DNA from: Pavlovales sp. CCMP2436
Taxonomy: Eukaryota > Haptophyta > Pavlovophyceae > Pavlovales
DNA length: 12,172 nucleotides
Assembly (NCBI GenBank): GCA_026770615.1
Contig: MU631633.1
Location: forward strand, 47,335-59,506
Direction: 5' to 3'
Part shown: positions 1 to 6,669 of the stretch, piece by piece
Layout of the letters: the number at the start of each line of letters is the position of its first letter
How positions within the stretch are numbered: position 1 is the first letter of the stretch
Notes under the pieces: generated by a model
Told to the model about the DNA's origin: nothing
What the model saw: only the letters and a program-made list of their open reading frames with translations
Database searches by the model: none
Position numbers and translations under genes: made by a program

Positions 1-305
1 TGGGGGGTGGGGGTGGGGATTGGGGGTGATCTACGCCAAACACGCGCTCTGCATTCCTACACTCCTAGCGTCAGCGTGAAAGTGTTCGACAAGCTTCCCT
101 TGCCGGCTTGCGCGGGCGTGATGCAGTCTCTACCTCGACCAGCAATGTCACCGTGGTTGAAATTTGCGGCGAGCCGGTCGAGGTAACCGGCGGCTGGGAA
201 TGCTGCACTGCACTGCGGCAGCAACAGCAACCTCGATCTGGTCGGCGCTCGCGTTAGGTGCGAAACAACCTGCCCAATATACTGCTTGCTGCTCCCACCT
301 GCTTC
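1..305. other. left-edge sequence with weak coding-like patch
   Basis: The first 30 bases are G-rich and low complexity. About 78-270 has two short plus-strand frames with reasonable codon bias, for example a peptide containing EICGEPVEVTGGWECC around 165-215. They are in different frames, end in stops, and match nothing I recognise. This could be the decayed 3' end of a gene. No RNA gene was seen. Confidence 0.3.
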
Positions 306-315
306 TGATGAGCCT
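306..315 (+). repeat. left copy of 10-bp target-site duplication
   Basis: TGATGAGCCT, identical to 1176-1185. The two copies bracket the inverted-repeat element between them. Confidence 0.65.
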
Positions 316-368
316 ATGTGGAAGTCTTATATGTGATTGACCGGTCATGACCGAAGGTCCGTCGGTTC

Positions 369-409
369 TGACCGAACATCCGTCAGATCTATATAATTTT
401 GACCGATAC
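369..409 (+). repeat. subterminal repeat of the element, left copy
   Basis: This 41-base stretch matches 1100-1140 at all but about six positions and in the same orientation. It has TGACCGAA, then ATCCGTCAGATCT, then a short AT-rich spacer and TTTTGACCGAT. Further GACCG boxes stand at 339, 349 and 415. Clustered subterminal motifs of this kind commonly bind transposases; that role is inferred here. Confidence 0.6.
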
Positions 410-634
410 ATATTGACCGATGGCTTTTTGATGAGGACCACGAGCCCGTCGGACTACTCCCTTGGTCGGACTCGAGGCTGATCTGCTTGGTCAGCAAGGC
501 CGAGAAATCCTCTCCGAACTTGGTGCTGTTGATCAGCTTAAAGAGCGCATCGCCGTGGCCGTTGGTCACTCCAGCACGCTCGTGTTCCCGGACGCGGTCG
601 AGGCGGATGCTGTTGCAGCCGGTGATGAAGTTCA

Positions 635-666
635 GCAGCGGGTGCGTTGTGCAGCGGGTGCGTTGT
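635..666 (+). repeat. 16-bp tandem duplication that breaks a reading frame
   Basis: GCAGCGGGTGCGTTGT is present twice in tandem without mismatch (635-650 and 651-666). Because 16 is not a multiple of three, it shifts the minus-strand frame of the decayed zinc-finger-like gene. Lack of divergence between the units suggests a recent event. Confidence 0.85.
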
Positions 667-1099
667 GTTAAAGCGGATGCACGCGTCGCAGTGCATGCAG
701 TTCGTGGCCCGGTTCTAGCGGAGCCACAGCTTGCGATCGGCTTTGATGCCCTCCTCCGACGAGATCCACTTCTTGCCGAACCCGCGCTTGTCCTCGAGCT
801 TGCCCCGCACGCCATGCTTAGGCCTCTTGGCAGACGGCGCGAGCTTCTCGCTGCGCGGCAGCGCAGTCACGGACGCAGCCACCTTCAACTCGCCAGCTGC
901 GTTGAACGCCAGTGTCAACTTCAGCGCCACAAGTCGACGATCATCGAGTCGGACGCCGAAGCGCCTGCCGCGGCAGGCGTATGCGCACGCCCGAGCCACC
1001 CGGAGAGATAACCCTGCCTCGACTTCGAAGCTGACATCGTGCCAAAGTAACTAACTGGCGTTTTATTATTTATTATTCGAATGAAATGTTGACCGATTG

Positions 1100-1140
1100 T
1101 GACCGAAGATCCGTCAGATCTGCTTTATTTTGACCGATGG
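1100..1140 (+). repeat. subterminal repeat of the element, right copy
   Basis: Partner of 369-409, with the same order of TGACCGAA, ATCCGTCAGATCT and TTTTGACCGAT. Another GACCGA box lies at 1091. The two copies are direct rather than inverted, although the terminal repeats are inverted. Confidence 0.6.
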
Positions 1141-1175
1141 TATGACCAAAGATTTGGAGGAAGACTTCCACACAG

Positions 1176-1185
1176 TGATGAGCCT
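1176..1185 (+). repeat. right copy of 10-bp target-site duplication
   Basis: TGATGAGCCT, identical to 306-315. It lies three bases beyond the right terminal inverted repeat. Confidence 0.65.
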
Positions 1186-1572
1186 GCCACTGCTCAATTT
1201 TTAGGCTTCACATCTTACTATTGATCCAAATGTTAGTTACCCACAGGTTGGCGCGAGTTCTCGTGACACTGCTTGCTGCTCCCAGCTGCTTTCTGCTCGC
1301 CTGCAGTGTAATGTGCTGCATCGCTCACCGCTCAAATTTTCCTCATTCTTTTCTTACTATTTGATGGAAAGTTACAGTAAGTCGAAAAGTTGGCGCGCAT
1401 TTCTCGTCCGAGGCGTACGATCGATTGGAACGGGCGAGCGCTTCAGCTCGCTCGCGCACGCTTGCAGCCGCTCGCTTGCACCTCCACGGCCGCGCTCGCT
1501 TTGGCCGCGCTCGCTCGCAGCTCCAATAGACCCGTTCTCGACCGGCGGTGGCATCTCGTCCCCGAAAGCCGC
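1186..1572. other. spacer between transposon and pseudogene
   Basis: AT-richer sequence to about 1390, then GC-rich. ACTGCTTGCTGCTCCCA at 1268-1284 repeats 281-297, which lies on the other side of the transposon, with partial similarity continuing for about 15 bases. I see no convincing gene or RNA. Confidence 0.4.
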
Positions 1573-3264
1573 AATGGACGACAACTCTGGTTCGCGAATT
1601 CTCCGAGGGCGAGGGCGAAGATGACGAGGGCGCGGAGGACGCTGCATCGTCATCCGCGACACTGTTCTTGGCGCCGCTTCTGCCGGTAGCCAGCAGCCCG
1701 CACAGCCTGCTGCAGCCGTCGCCTTTGCCGGTAACCACATCGCCCTCTCTTCCGGCGGCGGCGCTCGAGAAGAAGCGATGCGTTTGGATCTGAATCCGCT
1801 TCAAGGCGGGGCTCGCGACCAAACTGGCCATCGGCAAAGAGCCGCAGCTCCGTCAACCCGCCGAGCTGGCCGAGCCACGCAAGCTCCGCGAATTCCAGGG
1901 GTGCTTCGGCAACACCAAAGCTGGCGGTGGGCACTGCACTGAGACTGCCCAATCCGCGCGCGCCAGGGTCGAGCGCAGGCGAGGGGCGACGCGGCTGGCG
2001 ATTTGAGCCAGAACTATTGGCTGATCGCCGGTGGGACGCACTGTCACTGGCCGCTTTAACCTACCCGCGCACTGAGGCCAATCGCTGTGCTGCGCGCCGA
2101 TCAGGCGGCTGGCTTACCGGGCGAGCTGCAAGCCGCGTTGGCAATGCAGTACGAGGGCCTCGTGCACAACGGCGTGGGCATCGGCCCACTCACACTAGAG
2201 ATCGAGGACGCGACGGGCAAGATGCCGCGCAGCCTTTGCGCGCAGCTCGATTGGCTCGCAGGCCACTTAGCCGCACCCGCCAACCTTGGCGCGAGCGTGA
2301 AGCTCAGCACGCTCTGTGCCAACGCGAGAAAACTGGCAGCTAACTTGAGCTCTCGCAGATGTCGCTCACGCAGCACATGACCGATGGATACATCTAGGCG
2401 ATTCTCGAGGTGATGCGCATTGCCGCAGCGGCAGGCGACGTGGCGCGCTGCCTCGACCTCGCAAGCTCGCTGGGCGTCGAGGCGTCGGCTGTCGGACGCG
2501 AGGCGGCGGAGGTGCTCATCGTCGTGGCCGGACACTGCAGCCGTGCCGACGTGGAAAGCCCTCTTCAGGCGTGCTGCTTCGGGAGCGGACTGACTACCTG
2601 GTTCAAAGAGCTCGACCCGTCCGGTGCGGCAATCGCTGCGCTGATTCGCGCCACCTCGCACACTGCGGCGCGGACGACCGCAAACGCGGCCATCGTGATG
2701 CGTCTCATGCAACTTGGCGAGCTGCGCGCCTCTGCGCGGACCTTCAACGCTAACGGTTCTGGGTGCGACCCGCAGCTGGTGCAGCGTGTACTCGTGCTTG
2801 CAAACGGGCGCGTAGTGTTACAGCGCCTGATCCACTTTTGCATCGGCTGGATGTTACCCTGCGCGCCTACGTGTGCTGACCGAGACGGTGCAATCGCTGC
2901 TCGCGGTCTCCATCGTCAACGCGAGCGCGCCGGCCTCCGGCAACCCGCCTACGATCAAGTCGGTGCGATCGGTGTGTTTCACAGCCACGGCGCCTTGCCA
3001 CCGCGGCAGCGTCTATGCACTTGAGGCGACGGCCGGCATTTCGTCGCACACTGGTCGTCAAACCTGGACTCGTGGGGGCAGCTGACCGAGATCTTCGAGG
3101 CTCTGCAGCTGCTGCTCGGCGACGGGCAGGGGCTAGGGGGGCAGCAGCCACAGCGAACGTGCAGCCGTGCGATTGAGGCACAGCTGCTCGTGCTGAGTGC
3201 GCGTGGGCGCGGCGCCGATACGGACGTGCCCGCGCTCGGCAATTTATCTTCGACTCGTTTTTAG
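1573..3264 (+). pseudogene. unrecognised protein gene broken by frameshifts
   Basis: Long runs have strong GC bias at third codon positions on the plus strand, but the open frame changes repeatedly. There is an ATG at 1573 (MDDNS), then an acidic segment (EGEGEDDEGAEDAA, about 1605-1650). A segment reading LATKLAIGKEPQL follows a TGA at 1791. Then come a frame-1 piece (about 1980-2070), a frame-2 piece (2087-2340), a frame-1 piece (2398-2820) after a TAG at 2395, a short frame-3 piece, a frame-2 piece (2860-3045) and a final frame-1 piece ending in TAG at 3262-3264. The 2398-2820 part is Ala/Leu-rich and looks helical, as in helical-repeat scaffold proteins (for example EVMRIAAAAGDVARCLDLAS). 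I do not recognise the family. Introns could explain some changes but not the in-frame stops, and neighbouring genes read cleanly, so decay is more likely than sequencing error. About 500-550 residues would have been encoded. Confidence 0.55.
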
Positions 3265-3515
3265 CGCGACCCGTGAGAAAGTGAAAAAATATTAATCGAG
3301 CCGTTCATATAATAATTATCGCGAGGTAACTTAGGATCGAAATTAAAAATAGCCTCGATTCATGCGATGCGTTTTGTTTGTTTGGTTTCTAAGGGGGGTG
3401 AGGGGAAGGTTATATTCACCATATTAAGCCGCCTAGCTAATATATACATGTTTTATGTGAGCTTGGATCCCTATCTGCATCGCGCGCCTTCCCGTCGGCC
3501 GCTTCGCACCAACAA
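3265..3515. other. AT-rich intergenic spacer
   Basis: This follows the pseudogene stop. It contains AT-rich runs (about 3285-3360 and 3410-3450) and no convincing coding or RNA signal. Confidence 0.4.
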
Positions 3516-3966
3516 GGGCGGGGGCGAGGGCGGGGGCGGGGGTGGGGGCGGGGGCGGGGGCGAGGACGGGGACGAGGACGGGGGCGAGGACGGGGCTACC
3601 GAATAGCATGGGCCAAACGAGTACTTTCAACATGTATGCTGCGTATAGCAGCAAGGCGATAAGCCCGACGGCGAAAGAATATGCGCCACGAGTGGAAAAA
3701 TCATGACCGTATGGCCCGCTTCTTTGATGTGGAGAGCTTTGATCACAAGCTTGATAAGAGCACTCCAGCCATTCCCTTTGCGTCCGTCCTAGCGAAGTGG
3801 ATTGCACTGCGTGTGCAGAACGCACCCTGAATAGCGACTTCACCATGTGCGAGCCCGCGTCGTGAGCGAAATCAGGGCTTTCGAGCCCGCAGCCGTGCTT
3901 TACAATATAGTCGTACTGCATTGGAACACCGCCCAAATCGAGTTTCAGCATCCACGCGTGCAGCAA
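3433..3966 (-). CDS. uncertain open frame, possible membrane protein or remnant
   Basis: This is an uninterrupted minus frame of 177 codons. It begins LHAWMLKLDLGGVPMQYDY and has a hydrophobic stretch near residues 99-120 (FAVGLIALLLYAAYMLKVLV) that could span a membrane. It then ends in an Ala/Pro repeat encoded by the GGGGCG tract. The first listed codon is CTG, not ATG; the frame stays open a little further upstream, so the N-terminus could be an exon. The plus strand of the same bases also has natural-looking frames: one from the ATG at 3681 to a TGA near 3830 (contains MARFFDVESFDHKLDKS), and another about 3843-3990 (contains EPAAVLYNIVVLHW). I cannot decide which strand was coding, and the region may be a remnant. 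No family recognised. Confidence 0.2.
   Translation of the reverse strand: MLHAWMLKLDLGGVPMQYDYIVKHGCGLESPDFAHDAGSHMVKSLFRVRSAHAVQSTSLGRTQREWLECSYQACDQSSPHQRSGPYGHDFSTRGAYSFAVGLIALLLYAAYMLKVLVWPMLFGSPVLAPVLVPVLAPAPAPTPAPALAPALVGAKRPTGRRAMQIGIQAHIKHVYIS
3516..3595 (+). repeat. GGGGCG-type hexanucleotide repeat, G-quadruplex-prone
   Basis: About 80 bases made of imperfect GGGGCG, GGGGTG and GAGGACG units. Many G4-G5 runs sit 1-2 bases apart, which is the pattern that favours G-quadruplexes on the plus strand. On the minus strand the same bases encode an Ala/Pro/Val tail at the end of the 3433-3966 frame. Confidence 0.85.
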
Positions 3967-3990
3967 GCGCTCAGAAGTAACTTAATATAT

Positions 3991-4450
3991 GAATAAAGGG
4001 GGGTTCGGGCTTGCGGTGTTTTAATATGAGCAATATCATGCTTGCCGTGCTTCCGCGCTCGCGCTCAGCTTTTTGGCTACCCAATAACTAACTCCGGACC
4101 CCATCGCTTTACAATGCGAATAGCCTCGGCACCAGGCTGTCGCACGTAACCTTATATTAACTAATCAAAGCCCGTCCGAATTAAAACCCGCTCGTAATTG
4201 CCCAGACCGAGCGACCGACAACGATCGCGCCCTGCTGGTTGACAAACACGTGCGATGCGAACCCGTGCGTTTAAAAATTGAGCGCAAGAAATCCGGGAAG
4301 TTACGGGCTGCGGCGCGAGCGAGTGGCGTGCAAAGCGGCCCCACGCTCGAACCCCTTGTAGTGCCCCACGCTCGATCCCCTTGCAGTGCCTATCGCGGCT
4401 TGCGCCGGGCTACGTGCGCCGAGGCACCAAGATTTTAAAATCGGGCGAGG
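3991..4450 (+). promoter_or_regulatory. upstream region of the lumen protein gene
   Basis: About 460 bases without a gene. It contains TTTAAAAA near 4270, a two-copy 25-bp tandem repeat at 4339-4388, and ATTTTAAAAT at about 4432-4441, only some 10 bases before the ATG. TTTAAA-like boxes also occur upstream of the PCF11-like gene (about 10363) and of petC (about 10057). A core-promoter role is inference only. Confidence 0.35.
4339..4388 (+). repeat. 25-bp tandem repeat, two copies, upstream of the lumen gene
   Basis: The units at 4339-4363 and 4364-4388 both run CCCCACGCTCGA, then A or T, then CCCCTTG, then T or C, then AGTG. They agree at 23 of 25 positions. They lie 60-110 bases before the start codon, where they could affect transcription or sit in the 5' leader. 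Confidence 0.8.
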
Positions 4451-5158
4451 ATGGCGGCCGCCCGCTACTCGGGCCTCGCGCTCGTCGTCTGGCTCGCCTG
4501 CGCCTCGGGTGCCCTCCCTACTCGCACCCTCACGCGGCGCGAGCTCGCGCGCCTGAGCCTCGCGAGCGCGCTGGGTGCGCTGGGCGCGCCGAGCGCCACG
4601 CGCGCCGCGGTTGACGCGCGGAAGTACACGGCCCTCGCGCCACTGGGCGCCGCAAACGCGCGCATCGGCGGCGAGAAGCAGACGGGCCTCTCGCTCGTCC
4701 AGCTTGCGGCTATCCTCGCGCGCGACGTCTCAGAGGGCGCGCACGGGCGGGGTGGGTACTTCGTGTCAGGCGATCTCACGCCCGAAGTCTTTTCTGATGA
4801 CGCACTATTCGTGGACCCGACCAACTCGGTTTCGTTACTGGCGCGCTACTCGACAGCGCTATCAATTCTGTTCGACCCGTTGCTTTCCACCGCCTCGCTC
4901 GTTGCTGGTCCGACCGTCGATGAGAGCGCGCGCACGATTTCCGCGCGCGTGCGCTTGTCGGGAACACTCAAGCTCCCCTGGCGACCTTACATCGCCCCCT
5001 ACGAAACCGATATTGTATGGACGGTGGGCAGTAGCGGGCTTGTGGTCGCTCAGGAGCAGGTCTGGTCAATAAGCGCCTTCGACGCACTGCACCAGACCTT
5101 CACGCCGGATCTCGCCGCCATGACTCGCTTCAGTGGTCAGGCACTGGGCACTCCTTGA
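4451..5158 (+). CDS. thylakoid-lumen NTF2-like (DUF2358-type) protein
   Basis: Single-exon gene of 235 residues. Residues 1-21 form an ER-type signal peptide (GLALVVWLACASGA). A twin arginine at 29-30 (TRRELARL), a hydrophobic run at about 35-47 and a small-residue cleavage site near ATRAA (49-53) follow. That is the layout expected of a Tat-route lumen protein in a complex plastid. The mature part, about 75-220, carries blocks I associate with plant and algal DUF2358/SnoaL-like NTF2-fold plastid proteins: YFVSGDLTPEVFSDDALFVD (103-122), LKLPWRPYIAPYE (173-185) and WSISAFDALHQTFTP (205-219). In plants these proteins are mostly uncharacterised; a cone-shaped ligand pocket is typical of the fold, but no catalytic activity can be stated. 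The start was chosen for its signal peptide and GCGAGGATGG context. Family assignment is from motif memory; the targeting inference is strong. No frameshift or intron is needed. Confidence 0.88.
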   Translation: MAAARYSGLALVVWLACASGALPTRTLTRRELARLSLASALGALGAPSATRAAVDARKYTALAPLGAANARIGGEKQTGLSLVQLAAILARDVSEGAHGRGGYFVSGDLTPEVFSDDALFVDPTNSVSLLARYSTALSILFDPLLSTASLVAGPTVDESARTISARVRLSGTLKLPWRPYIAPYETDIVWTVGSSGLVVAQEQVWSISAFDALHQTFTPDLAAMTRFSGQALGTP

Positions 5159-5362
5159 GAGTTGAGTGACCGAGTTCGCGGAGTTTATAAAAAGTTCTAA
5201 AAATTAGTTAAGCTTCATAATATAAGCTGTCAGTACCCTTCAAATCGCGTGCGATTTATGTTTGTATATGTAAACAACGGTGTTAATATACTAAATTAAG
5301 GACTAACAAACTTAAACGGAAATCAAATTCAAACATATTTCCGGACCAAACACGACACGCGC
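5159..5362. other. AT-rich 3' flank of the lumen gene
   Basis: Base composition shifts to A/T just after the TGA at 5156-5158, as expected for a 3' UTR and intergenic region. It has short A-runs and no gene. No clear polyadenylation motif can be fixed. Confidence 0.45.
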
Positions 5363-5820
5363 TCAAAAAAATGTTTCGCGGTGCGTCCGCGGCGTCGTGC
5401 GGCGCGGCTCGGCAGTCATCGGCGGGCCACGGTGCGCCGAGAGAAGCGCTCGCGAGTCGCTGCGCCCAGACACAGGATCTCTCACAATCTTAAGGATCAT
5501 CGCCCCAAACTTGGCCGAGTCGTGCTGCGCCTCGTGTATGAGTGAGCACAAATTTGGGCTTGTCGCTCGTCCATCTTGCCGAGCCCGACCTTGCTTGTCC
5601 TTCTTGCCGAGCATGAGCCGCCGCCTCCCCTCCAGGCGGTACACTCTAGGCACGCCCTCGCTTCCGCACGCAATGCGGAGGCGGGCGCGCACTCGTCGGT
5701 GAAAGCCATATCGGCCGGTGCCTGGTCCGGCTCGGGCGGCGCCACGGTAGGCTTCAGGTGCGCCACGGGCTCGAGGCTCACGCGGCGGTCGCGGGCAGCG
5801 AGCTGCGACGGCTGCTGGGT

Positions 5821-5824
5821 GCCA
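5821..5824 (+). repeat. left 4-bp target duplication of the gene-splitting element
   Basis: GCCA directly abuts the left terminal inverted repeat and is matched by 6607-6610 at the right tip. Four bases alone are weak evidence; the restored frame makes it convincing. Confidence 0.6.
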
Positions 5825-6606
5825 GACCCGTTTCAAAATTAGTTGCCAATATTCCCACACGTCACTGAGTTGCTGGCCGGAGGCGCGGGGGGAGCACGAA
5901 TAAGGCGACGGGTAGCGGCGGTGGCGCCGGCGGGCGCGTGCGCGTGCCTACACGTCAGCGCCCCGATACAAATATTTCCAAAGTTGGCCGCGGCGTTGGG
6001 CAGCAGTGCGTGCTCCGCAGTAGTCTGCTGGTACGGAACGAAGCCCACCCTTGCCACCGTGATGCACGCACGCAGATGCTTGGCGAGCCCCATAAGCGCA
6101 GCCGCATCGCGGGTTGGAGCCCGCCAGCGTGTCAACGGGCCATGCGCTGCACTGCGCGTGCCTGTCGTCCCGCGTGGAAGCGAAGGAAACGGTCGGCGAG
6201 GTGAGCAAGCGTGCATACGGAGACGCCGGGAAAGCAACTCGCGAGCTTGCGTGTGCGTGCGCAGCAGGCCTGCGCGTTGGCCTCGCGAGACTCCTCCACG
6301 CGCATGCGTGGCTGTGGTGGCTGAGATGCATCTCTTGCAGCCCAGCCAGCTGCGCGTGCAGAGGCCGCGCGCGCTGACGCTGCGCGCGCGCTTCCTGCGC
6401 TGGAGCTATTGTAGCTCGATCTCACGATCCACTGGTCCGATCAAGGATCTAATTGAAGTTCCGCACCCGGCTAGGGCTCCCGCGTGCGGAACTTCACTCT
6501 CCTCTGTTTCCCGGTCCGCCATGCTGTAAAGCTAAGCACAAACTAACTTTCTCATAGAATTGTCGGGAACTCATATAAATCCCGGCAACTGATTTTGAAA
6601 CGGGTC
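5825..6606. mobile_element. inverted-repeat element (MITE-like) inserted in a gene
   Basis: Seen: a 23-base terminal repeat starting GACCCGTTTCAAAAT at 5825-5847 is inverted at 6584-6606 with one mismatch. GCCA flanks both tips directly (5821-5824 and 6607-6610), as a 4-bp target-site duplication. Length is 782 bp. The insertion point lies inside the open frame of the minus-strand gene, and excision restores that frame. Element plus duplication is 786 bases, a multiple of three, but it carries an in-frame TGA shortly after entry. I see no transposase. Several DNA-transposon groups make 4-bp duplications, so the family is open. An alternative is an introner-like intron, because weak splice candidates exist (GTGTCC at 6621 downward; CACCCAG ending near 5815 on the minus strand). 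Confidence 0.75.
6454..6496. repeat. 13-bp perfect inverted repeat (hairpin) inside the element
   Basis: TGAAGTTCCGCAC (6454-6466) and GTGCGGAACTTCA (6484-6496) pair without mismatch around a 17-base loop. The structure would be stable in RNA or DNA. It lies about 110 bases inside the right tip of the inserted element. No U-tract follows, so a bacterial-type terminator is not implied. Confidence 0.8.
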
Positions 6607-6610
6607 GCCA
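6607..6610 (+). repeat. right 4-bp target duplication of the gene-splitting element
   Basis: GCCA directly follows the right terminal inverted repeat. On the minus strand it is TGGC, the end of codon 20 and all of codon 21 of the broken gene. Confidence 0.6.
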
Positions 6611-6669
6611 GCCTTGGACACCTGTCCCCTCTTGGTCGTGCGCCCGAGGTGGCCCTTCTTCTTCGACAT

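Larger units (their letters stand above)
345..1037 (-). pseudogene. decayed zinc-finger-like gene inside the transposon
   Basis: A likely start is the ATG at 1037, giving MSASKSRQGYLSGWLGR. Coding-like sequence then continues in a second minus frame (about 999-715), through a TAG at 715-717, into a cysteine cluster NCMHCDAC. A third segment in another frame reads LLNFITGCNSIRLDRV and then HERAGVTNGH. The switch between the last two segments coincides exactly with a perfect 16-bp tandem duplication (635-666); collapsing one copy joins them. The order Cys-x2-Cys, an F-x-x-G block, then L-x5-H with a second His resembles the single zinc fingers seen in hAT-related and ZNF862-like proteins, but the match is from memory and weak. 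At least one further frameshift lies around 940-990. The gene is clearly non-functional. It may be the element's own gene or a captured host fragment. Confidence 0.5.
316..1175. mobile_element. DNA transposon with terminal inverted repeats
   Basis: Seen: the 12-bp sequence TGTGGAAGTCTT at 317-328 recurs in perfect inverted orientation as AAGACTTCCACA at 1161-1172. Just outside, TGATGAGCCT occurs at 306-315 and again at 1176-1185 in direct orientation, as expected of a target-site duplication. The element is about 860 bp. Both ends carry subterminal repeats built on GACCGA and ATCCGTCAGATCT. Inside is a broken minus-strand zinc-finger-like gene. A 9-10 bp duplication is typical of Mutator-like elements, whereas the internal gene hints at hAT-type zinc fingers, so the superfamily is left open. 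It is too short to encode a full transposase and is probably non-autonomous or internally deleted. A few bases beyond each repeat (316; 1173-1175) differ, so the exact tips are uncertain. Confidence 0.72.
5363..6669 (-). pseudogene. gene of unknown function split by an inserted element
   Basis: The ATG at 6669 sits in CCGACATGT, similar to the GACATG start contexts of petC and the PCF11-like gene. It opens a basic N-terminus (MSKKKGHLGRTTKRGQVSKA). After 21 codons the frame meets the inverted-repeat element 5825-6606. Beyond it, from 5820 down, the frame resumes with TQQPSQLAARDRRVSLEP and HLKPTVAPPEPDQAPADMAF, with strong third-position GC bias. Removing the element and one 4-bp duplicate joins the halves in frame as KAGTQQ. 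Further downstream the coding signal changes frame near 5700 (then RLRIACGSEGVPRVYRLEG), again near 5590 (LGKMDERQAQICAHS) and again near 5540 (HEAQHDSAKFGAMILKIV). The remnant is therefore inactive unless undetected splicing corrects it. The protein is basic then Pro-rich. Family not recognised. Confidence 0.6.

Noticed and set aside
1650..1952. Leucine-rich-repeat-like minus-strand frame
   Set aside because: LAWLGQLGGLTELRLF resembles a repeat, but it is a single short block antisense to better plus-strand codon bias.
2101..2712. Long minus-strand open frame
   Set aside because: It mirrors plus-strand segments that have clear third-position GC bias and protein-like composition; the minus translation is Arg/Ala-rich and low quality.
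5843..6529. Plus-strand open frame of 228 codons
   Set aside because: It lies almost wholly inside the inserted element, is rich in Arg, Ala and Cys, and looks like a chance frame in GC-rich DNA.
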